Below are positions 54,672 to 64,000 of a stretch of 64,000 nt of DNA, piece by piece. The translations under genes and the position numbers were made by a program. Source of the stretch: Pyrenophora tritici-repentis. Taxonomy: Eukaryota > Ascomycota > Dothideomycetes > Pleosporales > Pleosporaceae. Location of the stretch: positions 2,604,001 through 2,668,000 of the forward strand of contig NC_089396.1 in NCBI RefSeq assembly GCF_003171515.1. The letters are read 5' to 3'. The first letter of the stretch is position 1. Each line of letters begins with the position of its first letter. The notes below the pieces were generated by a model that was given only the letters and a program-made list of their open reading frames with translations, made no database searches and was not told the DNA's origin.

Positions 54672-57600
54672 CATACTTGTCAACGAGCGAGCCGGCTCGC
54701 TCAGCTCGCTCGGCTTGGACGTTTTGACCAAGCCGAATGAGCTGAGCGCGCAGTGCGCGCTTGCAAGCCGAGCGAGCTTAGGGATAGGCGCTCGCTCAGT
54801 CAGCTTGCTTAGCTTGGTTGGATGGAGCGGTTGGAAACTTGGGGCTGAAGGACTTGGTGGAGGGGCAATCTCACGATGATTTTTAGGTGTAGTGCGTAAG
54901 TTCGAAACCTAGTTATAACCTAAAATACACTCTTTTTTGCTATATTTCTAGCAAATAAGCTACTAAACTTCCGGCTAACGGCCTGGCAACAATATTCTCC
55001 TTCTGCGACACTTCACTTACTACTTATCACCCACCACACTCACCTATACTCCACCAACGCGTCTCTATTTGCAGCTATTATCTACCTCGCCGTTGCTATA
55101 ATGCCAGCAAAAAGAACATGCGTTAATGCTCTAGAAATCGCGACAACTTCGAAGCGCCCTAGAGTCGCAGCGCGTCATCGCGGGACTGCCAGCCAACCTG
55201 TGCTAGTCGATACTCAGCCATTCTCACCATCTCCACCTCCTCCACCGCTGTCGCCGCGTCAAGCTCTCGTTGCCGCGCCACAAGCACCAAATTTTGAAGC
55301 GACCCTCCGAGAGTCGCGCGCCGAAGAGACGATCATCCCACCACCTAAGGGCAGCGAGCATGCCACTGTTGCAGCTTCAGGAGCAGCTAGCGAGGCTGTC
55401 GACAAGGGTTTCGTATAGGTAGAGGACAAATACGACGGCTTTAATTAGAGTCGCTACCCAAAGCACTGCAAGCCGCCCACATCACTTTCGAACCGAGCAA
55501 GCTGGGTATACAGCCATGGCTATCGCATCGCCTTGCGCAGCAACGTCGCAAAAGTTACGTGGATCTGCCACTATTGCTATAAGCACAAGTTCACTACTGT
55601 TGGCCGTGGCATACATAACGTCTCGCAGTCTCCATCAGCGCCAGCACGTCATCTCGGAGAAGACAAGAAAGTTCATGGCTTGAAGCCTCCAAGTAAGCGC
55701 ACTACCGTCGCTCCTCGGAAAGAAACTCTCCTCGAACGCGCCCTTCAGAAGGGCTGCTCTTAGGCTGTTGCCAACGAGCTTACCAACTTCAATATACAAG
55801 AGTTTAGGCTTGCGGCCGTTACCTAGCTCGTCGAAAACAACCTCCCACTCTCACAATTCGAATCATCGTCTTTTCGCAATATGATATAATTAGCTAGCGT
55901 AGAGGCAGAACGAGCCTTGTGGGCATCTTATAACAGCGTCTCACGATACGTTATACGCCTGTACAACTACCTGTTACTAAAGGTTATCGCAAGCCTTTCA
56001 GAATCAATGAGCAAAGTCTATGTAAGCTTTGACGGATGGACGACAAAAGGTGGCAAGCGCGGTTACTTAGGTATCGTCGCCCACTACGTTGATAGCTCTG
56101 GCGAGCTCAGGGACTTGCCTATTGCGCTCCCACAACTGACAGGTGCCTACACCGGCGAGGCTATGGCTGAGGTCGTGATGGCAATATTCAAGCAGTTCGA
56201 AATCACTGTGGGCAAGCTCGGTTACTTCGTCCTCGACAACGCACATAACAACAACACCACGATTAACACTCTCGCCTTGCAGATAGGCTTTAGCGCTACT
56301 GAGCGTCGCCTTCGCTGCGGTCCTTATACGCTTAATCTCATTGGCCAGATGCTACTCTGGGGTGAGGAGAAAGAGTCCTACGACAACGAGGAGACTGAGC
56401 GCGTGAACGAAGCTGAGAATATGGCTACTTGGCGAGGCGATGGACCATTAGGAGTGCTTGTCGCGGTTATTAACTACATCAAAACACCACAACAGTACGC
56501 TCTTTTTGAGAAGTATCAGAAGCTCGCTATTAGGGACCAGCCTGTCAACGCGCCAACAGAACAGCACAAAATCAAGGAGCCCGTTAAGCTAGTTGTTACT
56601 CGCTATAACTCTTACGTTTCGTGTTTTAAGCGCGCTGTTGAGTTGTAATTAGCGGTTAATAGGTACGCCAACTACCATATTTAGAAGATTGAAACTGAAG
56701 ACGCGTACGCCCGAAGTCGTAACAACAAGCTGCCTGCAGCGCCGGATTGGATGAGGTCTGATGGGATCAATGCCCATGACTGGCAGGTGATTGCTGAGTA
56801 TATTGATGTGCTTAGGCCACTAAAACAAGCTACAAAACGGCTTGAAGGCCGCGGCAAAAGCGGTGCTTTTGGAGCAATCGCTGAGGTTATTCTAGTATTT
56901 GAATACTTACTTGGAGTCTATGAGGACCGCTTGCAAAGCTATGAAGACGTCATTCACGATGAGCATACAGAGTCACCCGAAGACCACCTTGCTATCAACC
57001 TCCGCGCTGCCCTAGTTAAAGCCCGCGAGTACTACAACAAGCTCGACCTCTCGCCAGCTTACTATGCTGCTATAATCCTTCATCCTCGCTACAAAAGCTA
57101 CCTTGACGCAGCGTGGGCGGATAAGCCTGATTGGCTAGAGAGCAGCAACCGCAAGTTTCAACATTTGTGGGCGGAGTACAAAAGCTTACCGAAGCCGCGC
57201 TTACGCTCTAAAGTTAGGCACAATGATATAGAAGACGCTATTAACAGCTTTATTAAGCCGGCAGGGCTTACGGAGAACGAGGAGGATGAATATGAGGCTT
57301 AGAAACGCAGCGAACCGATCGCTAGCGAGGGCGTCGACCCTATAAAATACTGGGTAGGACTCCGCGATCGCTACCCCAGCCTTAGCAAATTTGCTATCGA
57401 CATGCTATCAATCCCAGGCTCAAGCTGTGAGTGTGAGCGCTTATTCAGCGAGCTGGGTGACCTCCTCGAGCCCCGTCGGCGCAGCATTTCTCCGCAACTT
57501 CTAGCAGCAATACAGTGCGATCGACGATGGATAAGAGCTAGATTTGGCAGTGGTGAGGTGCCTGTAAAGGAGGCTATCAGCGATGAGGAGATGGACGCGA

Positions 57601-57812
57601 AATACGGTGTACATAAGTGGGATATTAGCTGAGAAACTCAACACCAAGGTTTCTATATAACTTTCCTAATCGGGACTGAGCCCATCAAGCCGAGCGAGCT
57701 GACAGCCCTGTTTCAGCCAATCCGAGCGAGCCGAGCGAGCTGCTGGCCTCCGCTCAATTGGCTGAGCAAGCCAATTGGCTGAGCTCGCTCAGCTTGCTCA
57801 TTGACATCTGTG
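54672..57812 (+). mobile_element. hAT family A copy A3, RIP-mutated
   Basis: Exactly 3141 bp, as A2, in the opposite orientation, with the same ends and the perfect duplication GCGCCAGC (54664-54671 and 57813-57820). The sequence is otherwise nearly identical to A2; the differences are mainly C-to-T at CpA and G-to-A at TpG. Confidence 0.95.
55101..57632 (+). pseudogene. hAT A3 transposase, many RIP-type stops
   Basis: It aligns codon for codon with the A2 transposase but carries stops where A2 has Trp or Gln. Examples are TAG after GFV (55417-55419), after DGFN (near 55447), after KGCS (near 55760), after AVT, after NMI, after AVEL (56646-56648) and after YEA (57300-57302). Each is explained by CAG to TAG or TGG to TAG, that is CpA to TpA on one strand. 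The C-terminal domain from 57402 is open. The product would be non-functional. Confidence 0.93.
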
Positions 57813-58606
57813 GCGCCAGCGCAACGCGTTTTGCGGACACCGCCACGAGTCTATTCTCCCCGAGCGCCACAGCAGTTCTTGCGTATCTTGTAGCAAACGT
57901 CTTCTGCTTTGCGTGCTCAACGCTCTATCACGTCTTCGCAGACCATGCTGAAGCGGACTTTTGGCTACGACTCGACCACCTTGGAATTGTCTGTGCTATT
58001 TGGGCCTCCTCGATATCTTTCGTAGCGCTCTCGTTCAGCTGTCATTCCGGCGAGCAGTATGTGTACACGGTTTTTCTAACCGCAGCGGCTGCACTTTGTT
58101 CTGTTCGCCTCTTGGGTAATTCGCAGCACAGTTGCTCAGAGCGACGCAGCCGTATCAGCACGTATGTAGCCTTAGGCAGCCTGGCAATTCTTCCTGCGTT
58201 TCGTTGCTGGCATCTTGGCCAGTACTCTGGCTTACTGACCGATTTTGGGACGCTGGTTATCATCAATACATTGGGAGGCGTCATCTACGCAACCCATCTA
58301 TTGGACAAAGCGATCGGGATGAAAATTGGTGTGCCAGGTGCGAGTCACCACACCATGCACGTCTTGGCCGTTGCCGGAGCATGCGTCTATGAACAAGGTC
58401 TGGTGTTAGCTTACCAAGAAACGTCTGACGTTATGTGCGTGAATCCAGTGTCGTAAGGCCCGACTGGGTGGTTAACCATTCACAAGTGAAGATGAACGAA
58501 ACCGCACATGGAGGAAACATCATCAGATTTCAGGAGGCAAGGTAGGCAGCGTTGGCGGAGGATCTTAAGCTAGTCGACTCCAAGTAATCTAGTCCTTTCT
58601 TGCTCT

Positions 58607-59179
58607 TCACTCAGGACCGCAAGAACGATTAAACAGGCACTTCATCAATGTCACCGGGTCTAACCTCTCACAATCAATCTTCCTCCTATTCTCTCTCAAA
58701 TCAAACCTCCCCTGAGCTATCCAGTTTCTGATGAGCCTCAACTCCTCGTATTCCGCACGATCGGTCTTCAGCAGTGTGCCATACGGAGGGAGGCTGTCAA
58801 TATCCTCCATGACCCACTCGTCTCCCAGCCCACTGCAAAGAACAGCCGCTAGTAGTGCAATCACCTTAGAAGCGAACTCCTTGGTGTTTGGGTGGTCGGC
58901 CGCACAGAAGTATGCAAAGGGCATATGTCCCAGCTTTTCCTCGTCGCTCTTCAGCTTGTCCTTCAAATCTTTCGGCGTTCCTCCTTGCTTGTCATACCAG
59001 GCCTGTCTCATTTCACAGCAAAGAGTCTGCCAGCGCTCGGGGCGAAAAACATCTGGGTCGTGACCGCAGAGGATTTCTTGTCTATGGCACGTCTCGATAT
59101 TGGCTTTTGCTTCCTTGTCATCGAAGCTGCTTCTAGAAGATCGAGCGGAATGTCTTTCCGGTTCGACGCATTCCGACAA
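58607..59179 (-). pseudogene. possible cytochrome P450 C-terminal fragment
   Basis: The reading contains CGHDPDVFRPERW, a normal P450 feature about 40 residues before the heme loop, and later MPFAYFCAADHPNTKEFASK followed by IALLAAVLCSGL. The Cys and the following KEFASK-like helix resemble a heme-binding region, but the usual F-x-x-G-x-R-x-C-x-G is not intact. The rest of a P450 is absent upstream. It may be a decayed P450 end or an unrelated protein; the surroundings are transposon-rich. Confidence 0.4.
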
Positions 59180-59376
59180 TCTTACTGTTTGCGTGGAGAA
59201 ACGCGTTCTCCTTCTTACGGTAACTTTATAAGTCTGTAGTAGTAATTTCTGTTATCTCGGCTTGCTTTGTAGCTCACCGAACTCTTCGCAGGCACATACC
59301 GTCGCGAACGAACAGGGGAGTGTCAGAGGAGAGTCGGTTGACAGCACTAACAGGACGGGCGATAGCATAGCTAACG

Positions 59377-59640
59377 ATGCGCTTTTTAGTGTCGGAGGCT
59401 GACGTGCTAGAAGAATGGCGTAAAAGAAAGCGGATTCAGGCGGGCGGAGACCTATCAAAGGAAGAAGCAGAGGATTTAGTGTCCCAATTAGACGTTAGGG
59501 CGCAGGTAGAGGGGGAAACGCGTGAAGGTAGGGCCCGAATAGGTGCAGGCAAGCAGCGCAAAAGGCACTGTAGGCGCTGCGGAGAGATAGGACATAATTC
59601 GCGTACTTGCGGAAAAGATGTAGTTGAGATTAGCGATTAA
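59377..59640 (+). pseudogene. zinc-knuckle tail of a transposase, fragment
   Basis: The reading ends with HCRRCGEIGHNSRTCGKD, a CCHC zinc knuckle of the kind that closes many fungal pogo/Fot1-type transposases, preceded by a charged helix (VLEEWRKRKRIQAGGDLSKE). No catalytic domain is found upstream, so this is taken as a fragment; a small independent protein is less likely. Confidence 0.5.
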
Positions 59641-60882
59641 TTCTATATATTGCGCATCACAGTAGGCTGCTGTGTTGTTAAGTAATAAGGTGTTAAAACT
59701 TAGAGCGTTGGTAGGGCGGGCGTTTCGCTTGTGTGGGCGTTTCGCTTGTGGCTCACGTTAGGTGTAAAAGTGGGGTGTGCATTACTCCTATCCGGGCATT
59801 GCGTGCACAGACACGACAACGGCAAGTCGGCTTTATAGGAACGCCGACTATGGATACGTCGGCATACGTCCGCCCATGACTAAAGCCTTGTTCTTTACTA
59901 GAGTTAAAAACAAGTGGAGACGTTGCGCGGCTTCCGTGCGGGGAAGTAAATCAGCGGACGAAAAGGAACGGAAATTCTGACTAGCCCGTATATGAAAAGG
60001 TTTTAACGTTATCCACAGCATTAGTCCGTAAGTAGCAAGCGCTAGAATCGTACAACGATTGGGCCACGCCATTCGGGCCGGTTTTTGTGGGGTCGTCCGC
60101 AACACTCAACCGTAGAGTTGTCTTCCCTGCTTCTACAGTTGTAGCGGATGTAACAATCACCGGTAATAGACATGAACGAGTATAATGAGATTTAACGAAT
60201 GGAGGACTACATCATCACACCGTACGTTGGCGAGTTCATCAGCAACCTGACAAACATCACCTACGATCCGTGCAATCTGTCAGAGCCGTAGGCCTGAGTG
60301 ATAGTTCAACCATTGCCAATTGCCTGATTAGGCCTAGCTCATGTCTGCCTGGCACTCACCTGCTACTATATAGACCTGTAGTTCCCACACGAATACGAGA
60401 ACCATGACTTTCCCATACCACCTCCATTGACACAATCCTCCATCAAAACCAGAACGACAAACTCACTCACCTTCCAGCCATCTACGGCCTCCACGGTCTC
60501 CGTCGCTTCGGGAGGATACAGGCTTAAGGGCCGTGGAGCGCATGCGGGAAACGCGGTTACGCATCTGGGAACTTCCAAATGCCGGGTGTTCTCCACTTTT
60601 GAGATCTGTCCTTAGTTTGTCCGGAGACTCGGCCGAAGCTCAGAGTGGAATGATTGTCATTGGACGAGTGAACATGGGGAGTCGCTGCAGACTGGCAGTG
60701 GACCGCATTGTTCTGGTCATTATGTATGACGTCCATCGGCCCTACTCCGCATATTGTACGATCGGTGGTCGCCGTGGTTAGTTACCGACGAAACCATGTA
60801 TCTAAGTAATGTATAAAGATGCTTTCAAGCCGGATCGGTATCATCACGAGAGTACCTAGGTGGCTCTACCTCGAAAACGATC
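59641..60882. other. intergenic region, nothing recognised
   Basis: Several short open stretches but no motif, splice pattern or repeat ends that I can support. The last part should hold the P450 promoter. Confidence 0.45.
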
Positions 60883-62489
60883 ATGGCAAATCTTCGCTAC
60901 ACGCAACAATTGGTCGGCGAGAGCTCGCACGGGCGATACTACATCTACGGTCTCGTTGCGCTGCTTGTCTTCGTTGTCATCAAGTATGTCTGGCAGATCT
61001 TGGCTTCGCCCCTTCGAACTGTGCCTGGCCCCTTCCTCGCTCGCTTCACACGACTTTGGGAGATCAAGGCTGTGTGCAAATACGATAATCCAACATACAA
61101 CATTGCACTGCATGAGAAATATGGTAAGGTCACACCAAGGTCAATTTTGGTATCATCTTGACCAAAAAAAGCCGGGAGAAAACAGCACTAACAGACACAG
61201 GTCCTATCGTACGTCTTGCACCAAATCGGTACAGCATAAATGATGGCGAAGCCGCGAAGGTGATCCTCGGACACCACAACGCCATGGACAAGTCACAATT
61301 CTACCATCCGTTCGGCCAACCGGAGGAGTACAACCTCTTCTCCGAGCCGAGCATATCCGTTCATGCCAATGTCAGACGTCCAATTGCGCAGCTATATTCG
61401 CAAACGACCCTCCTCTCTTACGAGCCTTTTGTTGAAACTTGTAACACAATCTTGCTGAAGAGACTAGAGGAGTATGCTCGAAATGGCAAGGCTCTTAATG
61501 TCAGGAATCTCATGCAATACTACGCTTTCGACGTCATCGGCGAAATCACAGTTGGGTCGCGATTTGGGTTGATGGAAGATGGTGGCGACAAGTCTGGAAT
61601 TGTCGAGGCTATCGACGAGAGTATGACTTACGCAGCGATCATAGGCCTGATTCCTGAATGGCACTGGTGGATCGGTATGACGATGGATAAGCTCCGACTC
61701 GAACCCGGCTTCAGGAAGATTCTCAACTTTGTGAATCTTCACGTTGATAGTCGCGTCTCAGGACGCACCAAGTCGCCCGAAGACCGCAGTGACTTCCTTG
61801 ATAAGATGTTGCCCATGGAACGGGAAGGCAAGGCGACACGCTTCCATACTCGCCAGGTCGCCTCTCAGAACATTGCAGCGGGATCAGACACAACCGCCAT
61901 CTCACTCTCTGCTATTATCGCATACCTGGCGATGCACCCTAACACGCTCGCCGTTCTTCGCCACGAACTCGACGAAGCCACAGCAGCCGGTACCCTCTCG
62001 GACCCAGCGACCTTCCAAGAAGCTCAAAAACTTCCCTATCTCCAAGCCGTAATTATGGAAGCCTTGCGTGTCCATCCCGCCGTTGGTGCGCCAATGACTC
62101 GCGTCGTCGGTCCCCAGGGCCTCGTAGTCGCAGGCCAATTCTTCCCACCTGGCACCGAAGTCGGCGTCAACGCATGGGTAATCCACAACAACAGGACCAT
62201 CTTTGGGCCTGACGCGCACATCTTCCGTCCTGAGCGCTGGATCACGAAAAACAAAGAGGAGCGCGCGGTGCTAGACCGCAACTTCTTAGCTTTTGGCGCT
62301 GGGCCACGGACGTGTATCGGCAAGAATATCAGTCTGTTGGAAATGAGCAAGGTAATTCCGCAGATTGTTAGAAAGTACGATTTTGAGATCCTGTCGGATG
62401 CGAACGGTGAGAAATATACGTGGAGGACAAGGTGGTTTGCGAAGCCGAGCTTTAATGCTATTGTTAGGAGACGGGCGCAGAAGGCTTAG
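60883..62489 (+). CDS. cytochrome P450, pisatin-demethylase-like
   Basis: Two exons (60883-61123, 61201-62489) join across a 77-bp intron to 509 residues, full P450 length. A membrane anchor (about residues 20-43, YYIYGLVALLVFVVIKYVWQ) is followed by the proline hinge VPGPFLARF. The oxygen-activation helix is AAGSDTTAIS (about 300), ExxR is EALR (about 350), FRPERW precedes the heme loop, and FGAGPRTCIG places the heme-ligand Cys at 452. It would be an ER-bound monooxygenase using a P450 reductase. The overall pattern is that of the fungal pisatin-demethylase/benzoate-hydroxylase-like P450s, which act on plant phenolics or make secondary metabolites. The exact substrate cannot be deduced. It is intact, unlike most neighbours. 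Confidence 0.9.
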
Positions 62490-62669
62490 TGAGTAGGTTA
62501 GTAGCAGCAAGTAGTGTTTTGCTGCTAAAGGAAAACCAGAGGAGGCGAGGGAATAAAGAGAATAAGATAGGGTTTGGAATATAGGTATAACGTGAGCGGC
62601 AACCGAACCGGCCGGGCAACCGAGTCGGACACTTTGCCAAGACCACACCACTTTCTACCACCTATCACA

Positions 62670-63013
62670 ATGTCTCAACAACCTGATCTTGAATTGCTCT
62701 CTCGTGAACACAGGGTTATCTAAGCTATCTAAGCTGTGAGATCTGACGCGTCTCTAAGCCAGCGACGTGCTGCTGTCGTCTACAACGTTCCCTAAAGCAC
62801 CCTTGGTGACCGATGCGCCAAAACTACCTTACGACGCGATTCCTATCCTAAGACGTTAAGGCTAAAGAGGGACGAAGAGAACACGATTATAAAATATATA
62901 AAGAAGCTTGACACGCGAGTCTTTGCCCCTACGCTTAGCTACGTACGTGAGATGGCTAACTAATGTTACACGGGGTCTGGCTATACTTCTCTAGGCTCGG
63001 TCCGTACTAAGGC
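62670..63013 (+). pseudogene. Fot1/pogo-like transposase N-terminus, RIP-mutated
   Basis: From ATG at 62670 one frame reads MSQQPDLELLSREHRVI, then stops (TAA) where Gln or Glu codons are expected. It goes on with SDASLSQRRAAVVYNVP, a stop, and further pieces with REM-type CENP-B sequence (APTLSYVREMAN). The stops are all TAA/TAG, consistent with CpA-to-TpA mutation. The LTR retrotransposon at 63014 cuts the relic. Confidence 0.7.
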
Positions 63014-63384
63014 TGTGATGGATCAAACCTACGATCCCTCACGCGATCACGTGCCATACAATCACGTGCCACGCTGGCAGTTGGCCCGTGCGAGGAATAA
63101 TAAAGTTCCCCTCGTACTTGTATATAGATCTGTACACACAATCTCACTTATTAGAGGCATCCTAACTATTGCAGTGTACTAGTGCCTTTACACTATTGTG
63201 TGTCAACCCCTACATACCTAGGATACTTCGCATCAGGCTCAGTTATCAGAAACACCGTCCGCGCCGAGCGCCGCCGCCGATTGAGCAACTGCGACTTGCT
63301 ACATCGGGCAGAACAAGACGTTCTGCGACGGGTTAGGTCTTGACGACGAGGATCGCAAAGTATTGCGCTAGAAGCCCACGGGTG

Positions 63385-63707
63385 GAGACACCAGGCTCAA
63401 CAAGCAAGTATTGCTCGTGAGGGTTGTCACCAACGCTGGTAGAGGACAGGTCCACCTACATCAACGGACAAGTAGGCAGAGGGCAAGGCATCGAGCTTCG
63501 AGAAGCGCGACCCTACGGTAAGCCCTGCGCAACACACGAAAAGACCAGAGACACCAGGCTCAACAGGCAAGTATTGCTCGTGGGGGTTGTCACCAACGCT
63601 GGTAAAGGACAGGTCCACCTACATCAACGGACAAGTAGGCAGAAGGCAAGGCATCGAGCTTCGAGAAGCGCGACCCTACGGTCAGCCCTGCGCAACACAC
63701 ACGAAAA
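63385..63707 (+). repeat. 163-bp tandem duplication in retrotransposon leader
   Basis: Two copies start gagacaccaggctcaaca at 63385 and 63548 and run through to the cgcaacacac stretch before gag, with few mismatches. The duplication lies between the LTR and the gag start. Confidence 0.9.
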
Positions 63708-63717
63708 GATCATCGCG

Positions 63718-64000
63718 ATGGCAAACCCGGCCAATACCCAGAATACCCAAGGTACCTCAGCCACCGGTGCCACCTTCGGGCAAGCTTCCCAGGATCCTAC
63801 TCAATCACAGATGGGCCCGCCTCTCGTACCAGTACGAGCTTGCCTCTCCAACCGCCGAGAGAGCATGCTTCTGGCAGCCCATCCGTCATCCCAGCCATCA
63901 GTATCAGCTAGCGGCGACCTAGAGCCCATGACTGCTACACGCGAGATTGTCGGCATCGAAATCAACGACGTCCTGCTCGAATACCTCAAAGATTCTAACT
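63718..64000 (+). CDS. putative Gag protein, partial
   Basis: An open frame starts with ATG at 63718 (MANPANTQNTQGTSATG) and continues without a stop to the window edge, 94 codons. It is rich in Gln, Ser, Thr and Pro, and ends in EIVGIEINDVLLEYLKDSN. The position after LTR and leader supports a Gag. No domain can be recognised in so short a piece. Confidence 0.5.
   Translation, partial: MANPANTQNTQGTSATGATFGQASQDPTQSQMGPPLVPVRACLSNRRESMLLAAHPSSQPSVSASGDLEPMTATREIVGIEINDVLLEYLKDSN

Larger units (their letters stand above)
54543..58456 (+). pseudogene. PAQR/HlyIII-type membrane receptor gene split by hAT A3
   Basis: The first block (54543-54671) reads PHLHSETVNVWSHLFGTLW, the conserved region before the first membrane helix of PAQR proteins. 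hAT A3 interrupts; after the duplicated GCGCCAGC the frame continues ATRFADTATSLFSP and on to 58456 through several hydrophobic helices: VFCFACSTLYHVFADH (the conserved Ser/His), LDHLGIVCAIWASS (Asp, His), FGTLVIINTLGGVIYATHL and the C-terminal histidine pair ASHHTMHVLAVAGA. Family members are seven-helix zinc-binding proteins linked to lipid or zinc homeostasis in fungi. Apart from the insertion, this part of the frame is open. The N-terminus is short, so upstream exons may be missing. Confidence 0.82.
63014..64000 (+). mobile_element. LTR retrotransposon, 5' end, runs off the window
   Basis: A TGTGATGG...CCCCTACA segment (63014-63214) looks like a 201-bp LTR, with a TATA-like tatata box near 63121 and an AATAAA-like site before it. 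A non-coding leader with a tandem duplication follows, then an open frame to the window end. No pol sequence is visible, so Gypsy versus Copia cannot be decided; the Gln/Thr-rich Gag start favours neither strongly. Confidence 0.6.

Noticed and set aside
1..64000. A Starship-type giant element or a Helitron
   Set aside because: I saw no tyrosine-recombinase (DUF3435-like) captain gene and no Rep/helicase. The accessory genes and repeats are explained by separate small transposons.
1..64000. tRNA or rRNA genes
   Set aside because: No cloverleaf with the usual internal promoter boxes or rRNA core sequence was recognised by eye; a covariance-model scan would settle this.

Overview
This is filamentous-fungal (Pezizomycotina) DNA. 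Genes are split by short 47-65 bp GT-AG introns with CTAAC-like branch points, there are fungal families (zinc-cluster regulator, pisatin-demethylase-like P450, a salicylate-hydroxylase-like flavoprotein fused to an acetoacetate-decarboxylase domain), and several repeats carry the CpA-to-TpA stop-codon signature of repeat-induced point mutation (RIP). A plant-associated Dothideomycete would fit, but that is inference only. The window looks like an accessory, transposon-rich compartment: well over half is mobile DNA, much of it nested, and most single-copy genes are broken.

Layout. 1-2798: 5' half of a Copia element on the minus strand. 2799-7820: one heavily RIP-mutated hAT relic cut by solo LTRs and a pogo-like element; the segment between two inverted solo LTRs has been flipped, shown by exchanged target-site duplications. 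7826-15996: a second Copia element carrying an intact hAT in its integrase, a 162-bp MITE and a 141-bp coding tandem repeat. 15997-20134: a deletion derivative of hAT family A with another hAT (family D) inside it. 20625-30998: a gene group with a flavin monooxygenase/decarboxylase fusion, a stand-alone histidinol-dehydrogenase-like enzyme, a cupin, an SDR and an aldehyde dehydrogenase stub, interrupted by a pogo element nested in another pogo remnant. 30985-38670: decaying genes and transposons (Tc1-like, patatin, CocE-like hydrolase with a mariner and a MITE, LigB/DODA-type dioxygenase). 39397-46812: hAT C and the intact hAT A2, the latter inside a PD-(D/E)XK-like gene. 47378-50244: a regulator with two C2H2 fingers plus a Zn2Cys6 cluster. 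50930-53155: pogo relics. 54543-58456: a PAQR/HlyIII-type membrane protein gene split by hAT A3, a RIP-mutated twin of A2. 60883-62489: an intact P450. 62670-64000: a RIP-mutated Fot1-like relic followed by the 5' end of an LTR retrotransposon that runs off the window.

The genes at 20.6-31.0 kb look like one small catabolic or modifying pathway (hydroxylation, decarboxylation, alcohol and aldehyde oxidation). The zinc-cluster regulator and the P450 could belong to the same accessory metabolism, but nothing in the sequence proves it. Three copies of hAT family A (intact, RIP-mutated, internally deleted) and precise 8-bp target duplications inside genes show repeated hAT activity.
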